Positions 31,263 through 40,040 of a DNA stretch of 64,000 nt are shown piece after piece. How positions within the stretch are numbered: the first letter of the stretch is position 1; each line of letters opens with the position of its first letter. The notes below the pieces were generated by a model. It searched no databases and was not told the origin of the DNA. It was given only the letters and a program-made list of their open reading frames with translations. This stretch comes from Klebsiella spallanzanii. Its GTDB lineage: Bacteria; Pseudomonadota; Gammaproteobacteria; Enterobacterales; Enterobacteriaceae. Position numbers and translations under genes: made by a program. The DNA is taken from the NCBI RefSeq assembly GCF_902158555.1, contig NZ_CABGGS010000008.1, positions 47,057-111,056 on the forward strand. The letters are read 5' to 3'.

Positions 31263-32612
31263 ATGACAGATTTAGTGATCGCCAAATTCGGCGGCACCAG
31301 CGTTGCCGATTTTGATGCCATGAACCGCAGCGTAGACGTCGCGCTGCTGGATGCCAACACCCGCGTAGTGGTGCTTTCCGCCTCTGCGGGCGTGACCAAC
31401 CTTCTGGTCGCTTTAGCGGAAGGGCTGGAGCCCGGCGAGCGCTTCGAAAAGCTCGATGCTATGCGCCAGATCCAGTTCAATATTCTGGAGCGTCTGCGCT
31501 ATCCGAACGTCATTCGCGATGAAATTGAGCGCCTGCTGGAAAACATTACCACTCTGGCGGAAGCCGCATCGCTGGCCAGTTCAACCGCGCTGACCGACGA
31601 ACTGGTCAGCCACGGCGAGCTGATGTCCACTCTGCTGTTTGTCGAGATCCTGCGCGAGCGCGGCATCGCCGCCCAGTGGTTCGACGTACGCAAAATTATG
31701 CGCACCAACGACCGCTTTGGCCGTGCTGAACCCGATATCGCCGCCTTATCTGAATTAACCCAGCAGCTGCTGGCCCCGCGTCTTGCAGAAGGCCTGGTGA
31801 TCACCCAGGGCTTTATTGGTAGCGAAGCCAAAGGCCGCACCACTACGCTCGGACGCGGCGGCAGCGACTACACCGCGGCGCTGCTGGGCGAAGCGTTAAA
31901 CGCCGCCCGCGTCGATATCTGGACCGATGTTCCGGGTATCTATACTACCGACCCGCGCGTCGCTCCGGCCGCCAAACGCATCGACGTGATCGCTTTTGAA
32001 GAAGCAGCGGAAATGGCGACCTTTGGCGCGAAAGTCCTGCATCCAGCAACCCTGCTCCCCGCCGTACGTAGCGATATTCCGGTATTCGTTGGCTCCAGCA
32101 AAGAACCAAAAGCCGGCGGTACGCTGGTGTGCAAAGACACCGAAAATCCGCCGCTGTTCCGCGCGCTGGCGCTGCGCCGCAAGCAGACCCTGCTGACCCT
32201 GCACAGCCTGAATATGCTGCACTCGCGCGGTTTTCTCGCCGAAGTATTCAGTATTCTGGCGCGTCACAGTATCTCCGTGGATCTGATCACCACTTCCGAA
32301 GTGAGCGTGGCGCTGACCATGGATACCACCGGCTCAACCTCCGCTGGCGATACCCTGCTGACTCAAGCGCTTTTGACCGAGCTTTCCTCCCTGTGCCGCG
32401 TAGAGGTCGAGCAGGATCTGGCGCTGGTCGCCATCATTGGCAACGAACTATCGAAAGCATGCGGCGTTGGTAAAGAGGTATTTGGCGTCCTGGAGCCGTT
32501 CAACATTCGTATGATTTGCTACGGCGCATCCAGTCACAATCTGTGCTTCCTGGTACCGGGCGCGGATGCCGAGAAAGTGGTGCAGAAATTGCACCATAAT
32601 TTATTTGAATAA
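31263..32612 (+). CDS. lysC: Lysine-sensitive aspartokinase III
   Basis: LysC phosphorylates aspartate, the first step to lysine, threonine and methionine, and is inhibited by lysine. The 449-residue product has the kinase motif KFGGTSV (8-14), a central GFIGSEAKGRTTTLGRGGSDYTAALLGEAL block, and two C-terminal ACT domains (from about residue 300) that bind lysine. Length equals E. coli LysC. GAGG lies 6 nt before the ATG. Expression is controlled by the upstream lysine riboswitch, and a clear terminator follows. Confidence 0.98.
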   Translation: MTDLVIAKFGGTSVADFDAMNRSVDVALLDANTRVVVLSASAGVTNLLVALAEGLEPGERFEKLDAMRQIQFNILERLRYPNVIRDEIERLLENITTLAEAASLASSTALTDELVSHGELMSTLLFVEILRERGIAAQWFDVRKIMRTNDRFGRAEPDIAALSELTQQLLAPRLAEGLVITQGFIGSEAKGRTTTLGRGGSDYTAALLGEALNAARVDIWTDVPGIYTTDPRVAPAAKRIDVIAFEEAAEMATFGAKVLHPATLLPAVRSDIPVFVGSSKEPKAGGTLVCKDTENPPLFRALALRRKQTLLTLHSLNMLHSRGFLAEVFSILARHSISVDLITTSEVSVALTMDTTGSTSAGDTLLTQALLTELSSLCRVEVEQDLALVAIIGNELSKACGVGKEVFGVLEPFNIRMICYGASSHNLCFLVPGADAEKVVQKLHHNLFE

Positions 32613-32641
32613 TATCGCTTAGCACGATAAACAATACCTAT

Positions 32642-32666
32642 AGCCGGGCTCGAACCCGGCTTTTTT
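32642..32666 (+). terminator. Terminator of lysC
   Basis: A 7-bp stem AGCCGGG/CCCGGCT followed by six Ts lies 30 bp after the lysC stop. Confidence 0.88.
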
Positions 32667-32743
32667 ATAACAACATCAACACAACAGACTCACCATTACT
32701 CGGGATTTTCTGAGTATGGCGCGTCAATCGTAAGGAAAACAAC

Positions 32744-33694
32744 ATGCTCGCCACGCTTACGCGGCTGTTCCCATTATGGGCGCTGCTGCTCTCGGTTATC
32801 GCGTATTACACGCCCTCCACTTTCACTCCCGTTGGTCCATGGGTCCCGACGCTGCTGATGCTGATTATGTTCGGTATGGGCGTACACCTGAAAGTGGACG
32901 ATTTTAAACGCGTCCTTTCCCGTCCGGCACCGGTGGCCGCGGGGATTTTTCTGCACTATCTGGTGATGCCACTTGCCGCCTGGCTGCTGGCGCTGATTTT
33001 TCATATGCCGCCGGAACTGTCTGCCGGGATGGTACTGGTCGGTAGCGTCGCCAGCGGTACAGCATCCAACGTCATGATATTTCTGGCGAAAGGCGATGTG
33101 GCACTGTCGGTCACCATCTCGTCGGTTTCCACGCTGGTCGGCGTGGTGGCAACGCCGCTGCTGACGCGCCTTTACGTCGATGCACATATTCAGGTGGACG
33201 TGATGGGGATGCTGCTCAGCATTCTGCAAATCGTGGTGATCCCGATTGCGCTGGGGCTGGTGGTGCATCACCTGCTGCCAAAAGTCGTAAGGGCGGTAGA
33301 ACCGTTCCTTCCCGCTTTCTCAATGGTCTGCATTCTGGCGATTATCTGCGCCGTGGTGGCTGGTTCCGCTTCGCATATCGCCTCCGTGGGCTTTGTGGTA
33401 ATCATCGCGGTTATCCTGCACAACACCATCGGCCTGCTCGGCGGCTACTGGGGCGGACGACTGTTTGGTTTTGATGAATCCACCTGCCGTACGCTGGCGA
33501 TTGAGGTAGGGATGCAGAACTCAGGTCTGGCCGCCGCGCTGGGGAAAATCTACTTTGGTCCGCTGGCTGCGCTGCCAGGCGCGCTGTTCTCGGTATGGCA
33601 CAATCTTTCCGGCTCGCTGCTGGCGGGTTACTGGTCAGGGAAGCCGATTGCGGATGAATCGCGTAAAACGGGAAAAAAAGCTAACAATCCGTAA
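32744..33694 (+). CDS. panS: Bile acid:sodium symporter-family transporter, PanS-like
   Basis: The 316-residue protein has about ten hydrophobic helices and belongs to the BASS/SBF superfamily. The paired repeats with [25 protein letters not shown] and [14 protein letters not shown] are the sodium- and substrate-crossing regions. Salmonella PanS, which imports ketopantoate and related pantothenate precursors, is a BASS protein encoded near lysC as I recall. The symbol rests on that context and on overall similarity, so the substrate is not certain. An SD-like AAGGA precedes the ATG. A BIME follows. Confidence 0.75.
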   Translation: MLATLTRLFPLWALLLSVIAYYTPSTFTPVGPWVPTLLMLIMFGMGVHLKVDDFKRVLSRPAPVAAGIFLHYLVMPLAAWLLALIFHMPPELSAGMVLVGSVASGTASNVMIFLAKGDVALSVTISSVSTLVGVVATPLLTRLYVDAHIQVDVMGMLLSILQIVVIPIALGLVVHHLLPKVVRAVEPFLPAFSMVCILAIICAVVAGSASHIASVGFVVIIAVILHNTIGLLGGYWGGRLFGFDESTCRTLAIEVGMQNSGLAAALGKIYFGPLAALPGALFSVWHNLSGSLLAGYWSGKPIADESRKTGKKANNP

Positions 33695-33695
33695 T

Positions 33696-33800
33696 TTTCC
33701 CGGTGGCGCTGCGCTGACCGGGCTACAGTCCGTGCGGTTTGCGGGTTTTGTAGCCCGGACAGATGCGCAGCACCGCCTCCGGGATCTCACCTGATGGTGC
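33696..33800. repeat. BIME-like REP cluster after the PanS-like gene
   Basis: Inverted REP units can be read: CCCGGTGGCGCTGCGCTGACCGGG, then GTAGCCCGGACAG ... GCCTCCGGG, with TTTGCGGGTTTTGTAGCCCGG between. The same sequence types recur at 43.2 and 49.9 kb. Confidence 0.75.
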
Positions 33801-33861
33801 CGCGCTTACCAAAGCTACGAGTTTGCGGGTTTTATACTTACCGTACATTGGAAGCATTGTC

Positions 33862-34200
33862 TTAACCCACCAGGAGCGTGACCGGTCTGCCTAATTTTCC
33901 CAACATCATCACCAGCGCATCCAGGGTGAATTTATTCGTTTTTAGGTTAACGACATCCGAAACCCGGGGGCGGGAGATGTTTAATTTCGCTGCGGCCTCC
34001 GTCTGTTTCAGATGGTTCTCATCAATCCAGTCAGAGATCTCCTGCATAAGCTGTTGCTTAAGAATAATAAGCTGCTCAACTTCACGCTCAGCGCCCTGCT
34101 GGAGCAGGTTTGCCTGAGTCTCATCAAATCCCAATTCGGCAAAAATATTGGCATCCGCAGAGGTGATATGGCGAATGTTACTGTCGATGACTTTGCTCAT
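33862..34200 (-). CDS. Antitoxin, HigA-like helix-turn-helix protein
   Basis: This 112-residue protein has a C-terminal Cro/C1-type helix-turn-helix (about 60-100: LKQTEAAAKLNISRPRVSDVVNLKTNKFTLDALVMML). It follows a toxin-like gene with a 4-nt ATGA overlap, the toxin-first order of HigBA-type systems. It most likely neutralises the toxin and represses the operon by binding the 20-bp palindrome upstream. The N-terminal half is acidic, as is usual for toxin-binding regions. It is unrelated to the K-12 gene order here and is probably acquired. Confidence 0.8.
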   Translation of the reverse strand: MSKVIDSNIRHITSADANIFAELGFDETQANLLQQGAEREVEQLIILKQQLMQEISDWIDENHLKQTEAAAKLNISRPRVSDVVNLKTNKFTLDALVMMLGKLGRPVTLLVG

Positions 34201-34553
34201 TTATGGCTCCTGTGCTCTTGCTGAACGGCCTGGAAACGAACTCTTGCTATGCGTTTATCATGGTCGGAAATTCGCTGTGTTTTTTTACTGAAGCAGTGCA
34301 GGACATACACCGCATTGCCAAAACGGGAAAGATAGATAATCCGGAATGTCCCGGACGTCTGACGAAGCCTTATTTCTTCCACTCCACGACCAATTTCCGA
34401 CATCGGTTTCCAGTCGGCAGCCTCTAAGCCCGCTTGTAAACGATGCAACTGGTATCCGGCATCTTTACGAACGTCTTCAGGAAAACTAAGCAAGTCCTCA
34501 AACGAACTTCCAATCCATGCAATAGACTTATGTTCTCGCTTCTGTAATAGCAT
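34197..34553 (-). CDS. RelE/HigB-superfamily toxin (Gp49-like)
   Basis: The 118-residue product resembles phage-derived Gp49-like/HigB toxins of the RelE superfamily: SSFEDLLSFPEDVRKDAGYQLHRLQAG, then EIGRGVEEIRLRQTSGTFRIIYLSRFGNAVYVLHCFSKKTQ. The conserved RIIY and HCFSKKT segments with basic residues fit an mRNA-cleaving active site. The start at 34553 lies 9 bp from the palindromic operator, so the leader is very short. Translation of the antitoxin is coupled by overlap. I have not confirmed activity. Confidence 0.8.
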   Translation of the reverse strand: MLLQKREHKSIAWIGSSFEDLLSFPEDVRKDAGYQLHRLQAGLEAADWKPMSEIGRGVEEIRLRQTSGTFRIIYLSRFGNAVYVLHCFSKKTQRISDHDKRIARVRFQAVQQEHRSHK

Positions 34554-34562
34554 ACCACATTC

Positions 34563-34582
34563 TTGTATAAAATTTTATACAA
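34563..34582 (-). promoter_or_regulatory. 20-bp perfect palindrome, operator/promoter of the toxin-antitoxin operon
   Basis: Ten bases (TTGTATAAAA) are followed by their exact inverse. TATA-type -10 sequences lie within it, so antitoxin binding would block the promoter. Its position just before the toxin start supports autoregulation. Confidence 0.75.
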
Positions 34583-34747
34583 AACAAAGAGAGATAGCCG
34601 AGACGAGCGCTTGTCCATTGCTACGCTACGTCAGCCAGAACGGCCCGTCACTTCAGAAGGGAATAATCTGCGAGTCGCTTTCAGGATTAGTTCTATTTTG
34701 TATCGAATACCGTACACTGAAGTCATCGGCTAACTGAGGGCACCACT

Positions 34748-35020
34748 ATGGCACTCCCCCGCATTACCCAAAAAGAGATGACCGAACGCGAACAGCGCGA
34801 ACTGAAAACTCTACTCGACCGCGCGCGCATTGCGCATGGCCGTCCGCTGACTAACGCGGAAACCAACAGCGTGAAAAAAGAGTACATCGATAAACTGATG
34901 GTTTTACGCGAAGCAGAGGCAAAAAAAGCCCGCCAGTTGAAGAAAAAGCAGGCTTATAAACCGGACAGTGAAGCATCATTTTCCTGGTCGGCAAGTACGC
35001 CGACGCGCGGCAGGCGTTAG
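34748..35020 (+). CDS. yjbD: DUF3811 protein YjbD
   Basis: The 90-residue product closely matches E. coli YjbD, starting [23 protein letters not shown] and ending in PTRGRR. It is strongly basic and helical with a Lys-rich segment ([12 protein letters not shown]). Function is unknown; the charge suggests nucleic-acid or ribosome contact, but that is only inference. Its end overlaps the convergent rluF end by 4 bp, as is typical of this pair. Confidence 0.93.
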   Translation: MALPRITQKEMTEREQRELKTLLDRARIAHGRPLTNAETNSVKKEYIDKLMVLREAEAKKARQLKKKQAYKPDSEASFSWSASTPTRGRR

Positions 35021-35886
35021 CGCCCTTTCTTTTTGCGCCCCGGCTGAACAAAACGTTTACCGTTCGACGCCGGGCGTGATTTCTCAGCCGTCTTTTCGAT
35101 TGCCACTACCGGGCGTTTAATCCCCGCCGTTTTCGGCTTCGCTTTGGCCTTCGGTTTCGCTTCTGAAGAGGAGTTCTCAATCAGCTTAAACAGATCGATC
35201 AGCTCATCATCGGTTAAATCGCGCCATTCCCCCAGCGGGATCCCCGTCAGGCTGACGTTCATAATCCGCGTGCGTTCAAGCTTCATCACTTCATAGCCAA
35301 AGTGCTCGCACATGCGGCGGATCTGGCGATTCAGCCCCTGCACCAGAGTAATGCGAAAAACAAACGGGGCTTCCTTTTTGACTTTGCACTTCTTCGTCAC
35401 CGTGCCGAGAATCGGTACGCCCGCCCCCATCCCACGGATAAACTCATCGGTCACCGGCTTATCGACGGTAACCAGGTACTCTTTTTCGTGATCGTTACCA
35501 GCGCGCAGGATCTTGTTAACCAGATCACCATGATTGGTCAGAAAGATCAGCCCCTGCGAGTCTTTATCCAGACGACCAATCGGAAAAACGCGTTTGCTGT
35601 GGTTAACGAAATCGACGATGTTGTCGCGCTCGCCGTCTTCGGTGGTGCTGACAATGCCAACGGGTTTGTTCAGCGCAATCAGCACTAAATCATCCGCTTC
35701 ACGCGGCTCAATCAACCGACCATTGACCTTTACCACGTCGCCAGCTTTCACCTGGTCGCCAATGGTGGCGCGCTTGCCGTTGATAAAAACGTTGCCTTGT
35801 TCGATAAAGCGGTCGGCTTCACGACGCGAGCATATTCCGCTTTCGCTGATGTATTTGTTGAGTCGGGTTGATGAGTCGGGCAGCAT
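35017..35886 (-). CDS. rluF: 23S rRNA pseudouridine(2604) synthase
   Basis: RluF makes pseudouridine at 23S rRNA position 2604 and also modifies tRNA-Tyr. The product (289 residues) has an N-terminal S4 RNA-binding domain ([32 protein letters not shown]) and the RsuA-family catalytic motif [17 protein letters not shown] with the active Asp (about 105-121). The C-terminal extension (235-289) is Lys/Pro-rich and basic. Length and start agree with E. coli. The gene is transcribed toward yjbD. Confidence 0.97.
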   Translation of the reverse strand: MLPDSSTRLNKYISESGICSRREADRFIEQGNVFINGKRATIGDQVKAGDVVKVNGRLIEPREADDLVLIALNKPVGIVSTTEDGERDNIVDFVNHSKRVFPIGRLDKDSQGLIFLTNHGDLVNKILRAGNDHEKEYLVTVDKPVTDEFIRGMGAGVPILGTVTKKCKVKKEAPFVFRITLVQGLNRQIRRMCEHFGYEVMKLERTRIMNVSLTGIPLGEWRDLTDDELIDLFKLIENSSSEAKPKAKAKPKTAGIKRPVVAIEKTAEKSRPASNGKRFVQPGRKKKGR

Positions 35887-36304
35887 AACGTCTCCTGAAA
35901 CACTTCATCCTTCAAGTTGTCCGGGCGCTCACTCTCTTGCCGCCTTGATAAAACTTGAATGCTTTTATGTTTAAAACGCGAAATATACCCTACCTTGCGG
36001 GCGATAAAAAATAATCGCGTACTCACTGCCTGGCGCTAAATGTGATCTATCGCGCCTTTCAACACAAAAGTGTTCCTTTAAGACTTCTGCAACTTTGCCT
36101 GGCGAAATAAAGCAGAATCAGACCCTTAGCACTACCCGCACAAACGTGCCATAAACCGCCCACCATCACATCAAATGTGCAACATAAACCGCCAGTACAT
36201 CATTATGAAATAGATGAAAATTGCTTTGAAGTACAGCATCGATAGGGTTATATCAGATCAGGACAGCAAATATGTGATTTGCACAAATGTGCAGGAGTCG
36301 AAAG
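35887..36304. other. rluF-sorC divergent region with SorC-operator candidates
   Basis: This 418-bp gene-free stretch is the left border of the accessory block. At 35895-35965 there is a degenerate ERIC-like remnant. The right half holds GCACAAACGTGC (36138-36149) and GCACAAATGTGC (36281-36292), both inverted repeats, plus a half copy at 36172-36180. The first two copies are followed by ATAAACCGCC. Weak CRP half-sites (TGTGATCTATC, TGTGATTTGC) are present but not convincing. Confidence 0.55.
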
Positions 36305-37258
36305 ATGACGATGGAAAATAGCGACGATATCCGCCTGATCGTGAAAATCGCCCAGCTCTACTATGAGCAGGATATGACCCAGGCGCAGATTGCCCGCGAA
36401 CTGGGGATTTATCGCACCACCATCAGCCGTCTACTGAAACGCGGTCGCGAGCAGGGCATCGTCACTATCGCCATCAACTACGACTACAACGAAAACCTGT
36501 GGCTTGAGCAGCAACTCAAACAAAAGTTTGGCCTCAAAGAGGCGGTAGTCGCCACCTGCGACTCTCTGATGGAAGAGGACCAGCTTAATCTTATCGGTCA
36601 GCACGGCGCACAGTTGGTCGACAGGTTGCTGGAACCAGGCGATATCGTCGGTTTCTCCTGGGGTCGCGCGGTGCGTGCGCTGGTAGAGAATCTGCCGCAG
36701 GCCAGCCAGTCGCGTCAGGTCATTTGCGTGCCGATCATCGGCGGCCCCTCTGGCAAACTGGAAAGCCGCTACCACGTCAATACGCTGACCTACGGCGCGG
36801 CGGCGAAGCTGAAGGCCGAATCGCATCTCGCCGACTTTCCGGCGCTGCTGGATAACACATTAATTCGCAACGGTATTATGCAGTCCAGGCACTTTAAAAC
36901 CATCGCCTCTTATTGGGATAACCTCGACGTTGCGCTGGTAGGGATTGGTTCTCCGGCGATTCGCGACGGCGCCAACTGGCATGCATTTTACGGCAGCGAA
37001 GAGAGTGATGACCTCAATGCTCGTCACGTGGCTGGTGATATCTGCTCACGTTTTTACAATATTGACGGCGCGATGGTTGAAACCGCGATGAGCGAAAAAA
37101 CGCTCTCTATTGAGATGGCAAAACTTAAGCAGGCGCGTTATTCGGTAGGTATCGCGATGGGTGAGGAAAAATACTCCGGTATTCTTGGCGCATTAAACGG
37201 CAATTACATTAACTGCCTGGTGACAAACAGAGAAACCGCCGAGTTATTGCTGAAGTAA
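36305..37258 (+). CDS. sorC: Sorbose operon regulator SorC
   Basis: SorC founded the SorC/DeoR-like regulator family and controls the sor operon in response to L-sorbose or its phosphate. An N-terminal helix-turn-helix (about 20-45, MTQAQIARELGIYRTTISRLLKRG) precedes the sugar-binding domain with VGFSWGRAVRALVENL, PIIGGPSGKLESRYHVNTL and ALVGIGSPAIRDG. I place the start at 36305, 7 nt after AGGAG (317 residues). A start at 36311 gives the 315-residue form reported for Klebsiella SorC. It is the first gene of sorCDFBAME. Confidence 0.96.
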   Translation: MTMENSDDIRLIVKIAQLYYEQDMTQAQIARELGIYRTTISRLLKRGREQGIVTIAINYDYNENLWLEQQLKQKFGLKEAVVATCDSLMEEDQLNLIGQHGAQLVDRLLEPGDIVGFSWGRAVRALVENLPQASQSRQVICVPIIGGPSGKLESRYHVNTLTYGAAAKLKAESHLADFPALLDNTLIRNGIMQSRHFKTIASYWDNLDVALVGIGSPAIRDGANWHAFYGSEESDDLNARHVAGDICSRFYNIDGAMVETAMSEKTLSIEMAKLKQARYSVGIAMGEEKYSGILGALNGNYINCLVTNRETAELLLK

Positions 37259-37329
37259 ATTTCAAAAATATGATTTCACGCAGCCCTGCTGCGGGGGATC
37301 CCTTTATCTAAAGAAAACAGGAGTCGATA

Positions 37330-38133
37330 ATGAAAACGTGGTTAAATTTAAAAGACAAAATTATTATTGTTACCGGCGGCGCATCAGGAATTGGTCTGGC
37401 CATTGTCGATGAGTTATTAGCCCAGGGCGCCAATGTGCAGATGAGCGATATTCACGGCGGTGATAAACATCAGGACGGTGAAAATTATACTTTCTGGCCA
37501 ACTGATATTTCCAGTGCCAGCGAAGTGAATAAGACCGTCGACAGTATTATTCAACATTTTGGCCGTATTGATGGTTTGGTAAATAATGCGGGCGTTAACT
37601 TCCCTCGTTTACTTGTCGATGAGAAAGCGCCGGCCGGTCGTTATGAATTAAATGAAGCCGCATTCGAAAAAATGGTAAATATCAACCAGAAAGGCGTGTT
37701 CCTGATGTCGCAAGCAGTGGCTCGCCAGATGGTCAAACAGCGCGACGGCGTGATCGTTAACGTCTCCTCCGAAAGCGGGCTGGAAGGCTCCGAAGGCCAG
37801 AGCTGCTATGCCGCAACCAAAGCCGCGCTGAATAGCTTTACCCGCTCCTGGTCGAAAGAACTGGGCAAACACGGCATCCGCGTTGTAGGCGTTGCGCCCG
37901 GCATTCTGGAAAAAACAGGACTGCGTACGCCGGAATACGAAGAAGCGCTGGCCTGGACCCGCAGCATCACCGTTGAACAGCTACGCGAAGGCTACACCAA
38001 GAACTCCATTCCGATTGGTCGCTCAGGTCGCCTCTCTGAAGTCGCTGATTTTGTTTGCTATCTGCTCTCAGAACGCGCCAGCTATATCACCGGAGTAACC
38101 ACTAACATCGCGGGCGGAAAAACGCGCGGCTAA
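37330..38133 (+). CDS. sorD: Sorbitol-6-phosphate 2-dehydrogenase
   Basis: SorD oxidises D-glucitol 6-phosphate to fructose 6-phosphate, the last dedicated step of L-sorbose degradation. The 267-residue product is a short-chain dehydrogenase: TGGASGIG (15-22), NNAGV (85-89), and the Ser147/Tyr160/Lys164 catalytic set in VSSESG and YAATK. ACAGGAG precedes the ATG. A short hairpin, CGCAG/CTGCG, lies in the 71-bp sorC-sorD gap and could tune relative expression. Confidence 0.96.
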   Translation: MKTWLNLKDKIIIVTGGASGIGLAIVDELLAQGANVQMSDIHGGDKHQDGENYTFWPTDISSASEVNKTVDSIIQHFGRIDGLVNNAGVNFPRLLVDEKAPAGRYELNEAAFEKMVNINQKGVFLMSQAVARQMVKQRDGVIVNVSSESGLEGSEGQSCYAATKAALNSFTRSWSKELGKHGIRVVGVAPGILEKTGLRTPEYEEALAWTRSITVEQLREGYTKNSIPIGRSGRLSEVADFVCYLLSERASYITGVTTNIAGGKTRG

Positions 38134-38142
38134 GGAGGAAAA

Positions 38143-38550
38143 ATGGTTAATGTCATCTTCTGTGCCCACGGCCAGCTGGCCTGCGCCATGCTCGACTCGG
38201 TACGCATGGTCTACGGCGATGTCAACGTCAACGCCGTGGAATTTATCCCCGGCGAGAACGCGGGGGATATCGCCACAAAGATTGAAAAGTTAGTAAGCAC
38301 TCACAGTGATGAGCAATGGCTTATTGCCGTCGATTTACAGTGCGGCAGCCCGTGGAACGCCGCCGCCGGGCTGGCGATGAGCAACCCGCAGCTTCGGGTC
38401 ATCAGCGGCTTGTCGCTACCGTTGGCTCTGGAACTGGTGGATAACCAGCAAACGATGAACGCTGACGAACTGTGCCAACACCTGGAAGCCATCGCCAGCC
38501 AGTGCTGTGTCACCTGGCGGCAGCCGGAAACCGTTGAGGAGGATTTCTGA
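38143..38550 (+). CDS. sorF: Sorbose PTS EIIA component
   Basis: SorF is the mannose-family IIA domain that passes phosphate from HPr to SorB. The 135-residue protein has the phosphorylated His9 in VIFCAHGQLACAML, and WLIAVDLQCGSPWNAAAGLAM near the middle resembles the GGSP loop of this family. It is shorter than two-domain ManX, because IIA and IIB are separate here. It ends one base into the start of sorB (TGATG). Confidence 0.96.
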   Translation: MVNVIFCAHGQLACAMLDSVRMVYGDVNVNAVEFIPGENAGDIATKIEKLVSTHSDEQWLIAVDLQCGSPWNAAAGLAMSNPQLRVISGLSLPLALELVDNQQTMNADELCQHLEAIASQCCVTWRQPETVEEDF

Positions 38551-39044
38551 TGAACATTACGCTCGCCCGTATTGATGACCGTTTAATTCATGGTCAGGTC
38601 ACCACCGTGTGGTCAAAAGTGGCCAACGCCCAGCGAATTATTATCTGTAATGACGATGTTTATAACGACGAAGTTCGCCGTACGTTACTGCGTCAGGCCG
38701 CACCTCCGGGCATGAAGGTTAACGTAGTGAATCTCGAAAAAGCCGTCGCCGTATATCACAACCCGCAATATAAAGACGAAACGGTTTTTTATTTATTCAC
38801 TAACCCGCAGGACGTATTAACCATGGTGCAGCAGGGCGTGAAAATAGCGACGCTGAATATTGGCGGCATGGCCTGGCGACCGGGTAAAAAACAATTAACC
38901 AAAGCGGTGTCATTAGACGAAGCGGATATTAACGCCTTCCAGCAACTGGATAAGCTGGGCGTTAAACTCGATTTACGCGTCGTGGCCTCCGATCCATCGG
39001 TTAATATTCTCGACAAAATAGCAGAGCAGTCCGTTACAGAATAA
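38550..39044 (+). CDS. sorB: Sorbose PTS EIIB component
   Basis: SorB is the mannose-family IIB domain that phosphorylates L-sorbose at C1 during transport. The active His14 is in ARIDDRLIHGQVTTVW. The rest (LNIGGMAWRPGKKQLTKAVSLDEADI) is typical. It is 164 residues and starts overlapping sorF by one base, so translation is coupled. Downstream an ERIC element separates it from sorA. Confidence 0.97.
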   Translation: MNITLARIDDRLIHGQVTTVWSKVANAQRIIICNDDVYNDEVRRTLLRQAAPPGMKVNVVNLEKAVAVYHNPQYKDETVFYLFTNPQDVLTMVQQGVKIATLNIGGMAWRPGKKQLTKAVSLDEADINAFQQLDKLGVKLDLRVVASDPSVNILDKIAEQSVTE

Positions 39045-39062
39045 TAAATCGCGCCTGTTTTA

Positions 39063-39187
39063 TTACACACTGTCATTCTGGATGCATCGCGGCGGCAAAT
39101 GAGCGAGTCACCAGGAGCATAGATAACTATGTGACTGGAGCGAGAGAATGTAGCCAACAAAGAGGCAGCCTGAAGGACATCGTGTAA
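39063..39187 (+). repeat. ERIC element between sorB and sorA
   Basis: A 125-bp ERIC with TTACAC/GTGTAA ends and a diverged core (CACCAGGAGCATAG ... ATGTGACTGGAG) lies within the sor operon, breaking the otherwise tight sorF-sorB-sorA-sorM spacing. Confidence 0.85.
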
Positions 39188-39231
39188 ATGCCGTAACAGG
39201 CAGGGTTACACTCATCTTAAAGGTCATAATT

Positions 39232-40029
39232 ATGGAAATTAGTACCCTACAAATAATAGCCATATTTATTTTTTCCTGTATTGCCGGGATGGGCAGCGTG
39301 CTGGATGAATTCCAGACCCACCGCCCATTAATCGCTTGTACCGTCATTGGCTTAATTCTCGGGGATTTAAAAACCGGGATTATGCTCGGCGGCACCCTGG
39401 AGCTCATTGCGCTGGGCTGGATGAACGTCGGTGCAGCGCAGTCTCCGGACTCGGCGCTGGCCAGTATTATCTCGGCCATCCTGGTGATTGTCGGCCATCA
39501 AAGCATCGCCACCGGGATAGCTATCGCGTTACCGGTCGCCGCCGCGGGCCAGGTGCTCACCGTGTTCGCCCGTACCATTACCGTGGTGTTCCAGCATGCG
39601 GCGGATAAAGCAGCAGAAGAGGCGCGCTTTGGGACCATCGATTTGCTGCACGTCTCGGCGCTGGGCGTCCAGGCGCTGCGCGTCGCTATCCCCGCGCTGG
39701 TGGTCTCGCTGTTCGTTAGCGCCGATATGGTCAGCAATATGCTTAACGCCATCCCGGAATTCGTCACTCGCGGTCTGCAAATCGCTGGCGGTTTTATCGT
39801 CGTAGTCGGCTACGCCATGGTGCTGCGCATGATGGGCGTGAAGTATCTGATGCCCTTCTTCTTCCTCGGCTTCCTCGCGGGCGGCTATCTCGACTTCAGC
39901 CTGCTGGCCTTCGGCGGCGTGGGGGTCATCATCGCGCTGATTTATATCCAGTTGAACCCGCAGTGGCGTAAGCCTGAACCACAGGCCACAGCCACCTCTT
40001 CCACCGCCCTTGACCAGCTTGACGACTGA
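39232..40029 (+). CDS. sorA: Sorbose PTS EIIC membrane component
   Basis: SorA is one of two membrane channel subunits of the sorbose permease. The 265-residue product has several hydrophobic helices and mannose-family IIC features: GMGSVLDEFQTHRPLIACTVIGLILGDLKTGIMLGGTLELIALGWMNVGAAQSPD. It ends at the start region of sorM. It is preceded by the ERIC, so its ribosome site lies beyond the repeat. Confidence 0.96.
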   Translation: MEISTLQIIAIFIFSCIAGMGSVLDEFQTHRPLIACTVIGLILGDLKTGIMLGGTLELIALGWMNVGAAQSPDSALASIISAILVIVGHQSIATGIAIALPVAAAGQVLTVFARTITVVFQHAADKAAEEARFGTIDLLHVSALGVQALRVAIPALVVSLFVSADMVSNMLNAIPEFVTRGLQIAGGFIVVVGYAMVLRMMGVKYLMPFFFLGFLAGGYLDFSLLAFGGVGVIIALIYIQLNPQWRKPEPQATATSSTALDQLDD

Positions 40030-40040
40030 TGGAGCCCAAC

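Noticed and set aside
35895..35965. Degenerate ERIC-like sequence upstream of rluF
   Set aside because: CTTCATCCTTCAAGTTG and TTGCCGCCTTGATAAAACTTGAA recall ERIC ends, but the core is missing and the match is too short to call.
36005..36280. CRP sites upstream of sorC
   Set aside because: Several TGTGA halves occur, but none has a TCACA partner at six bases.
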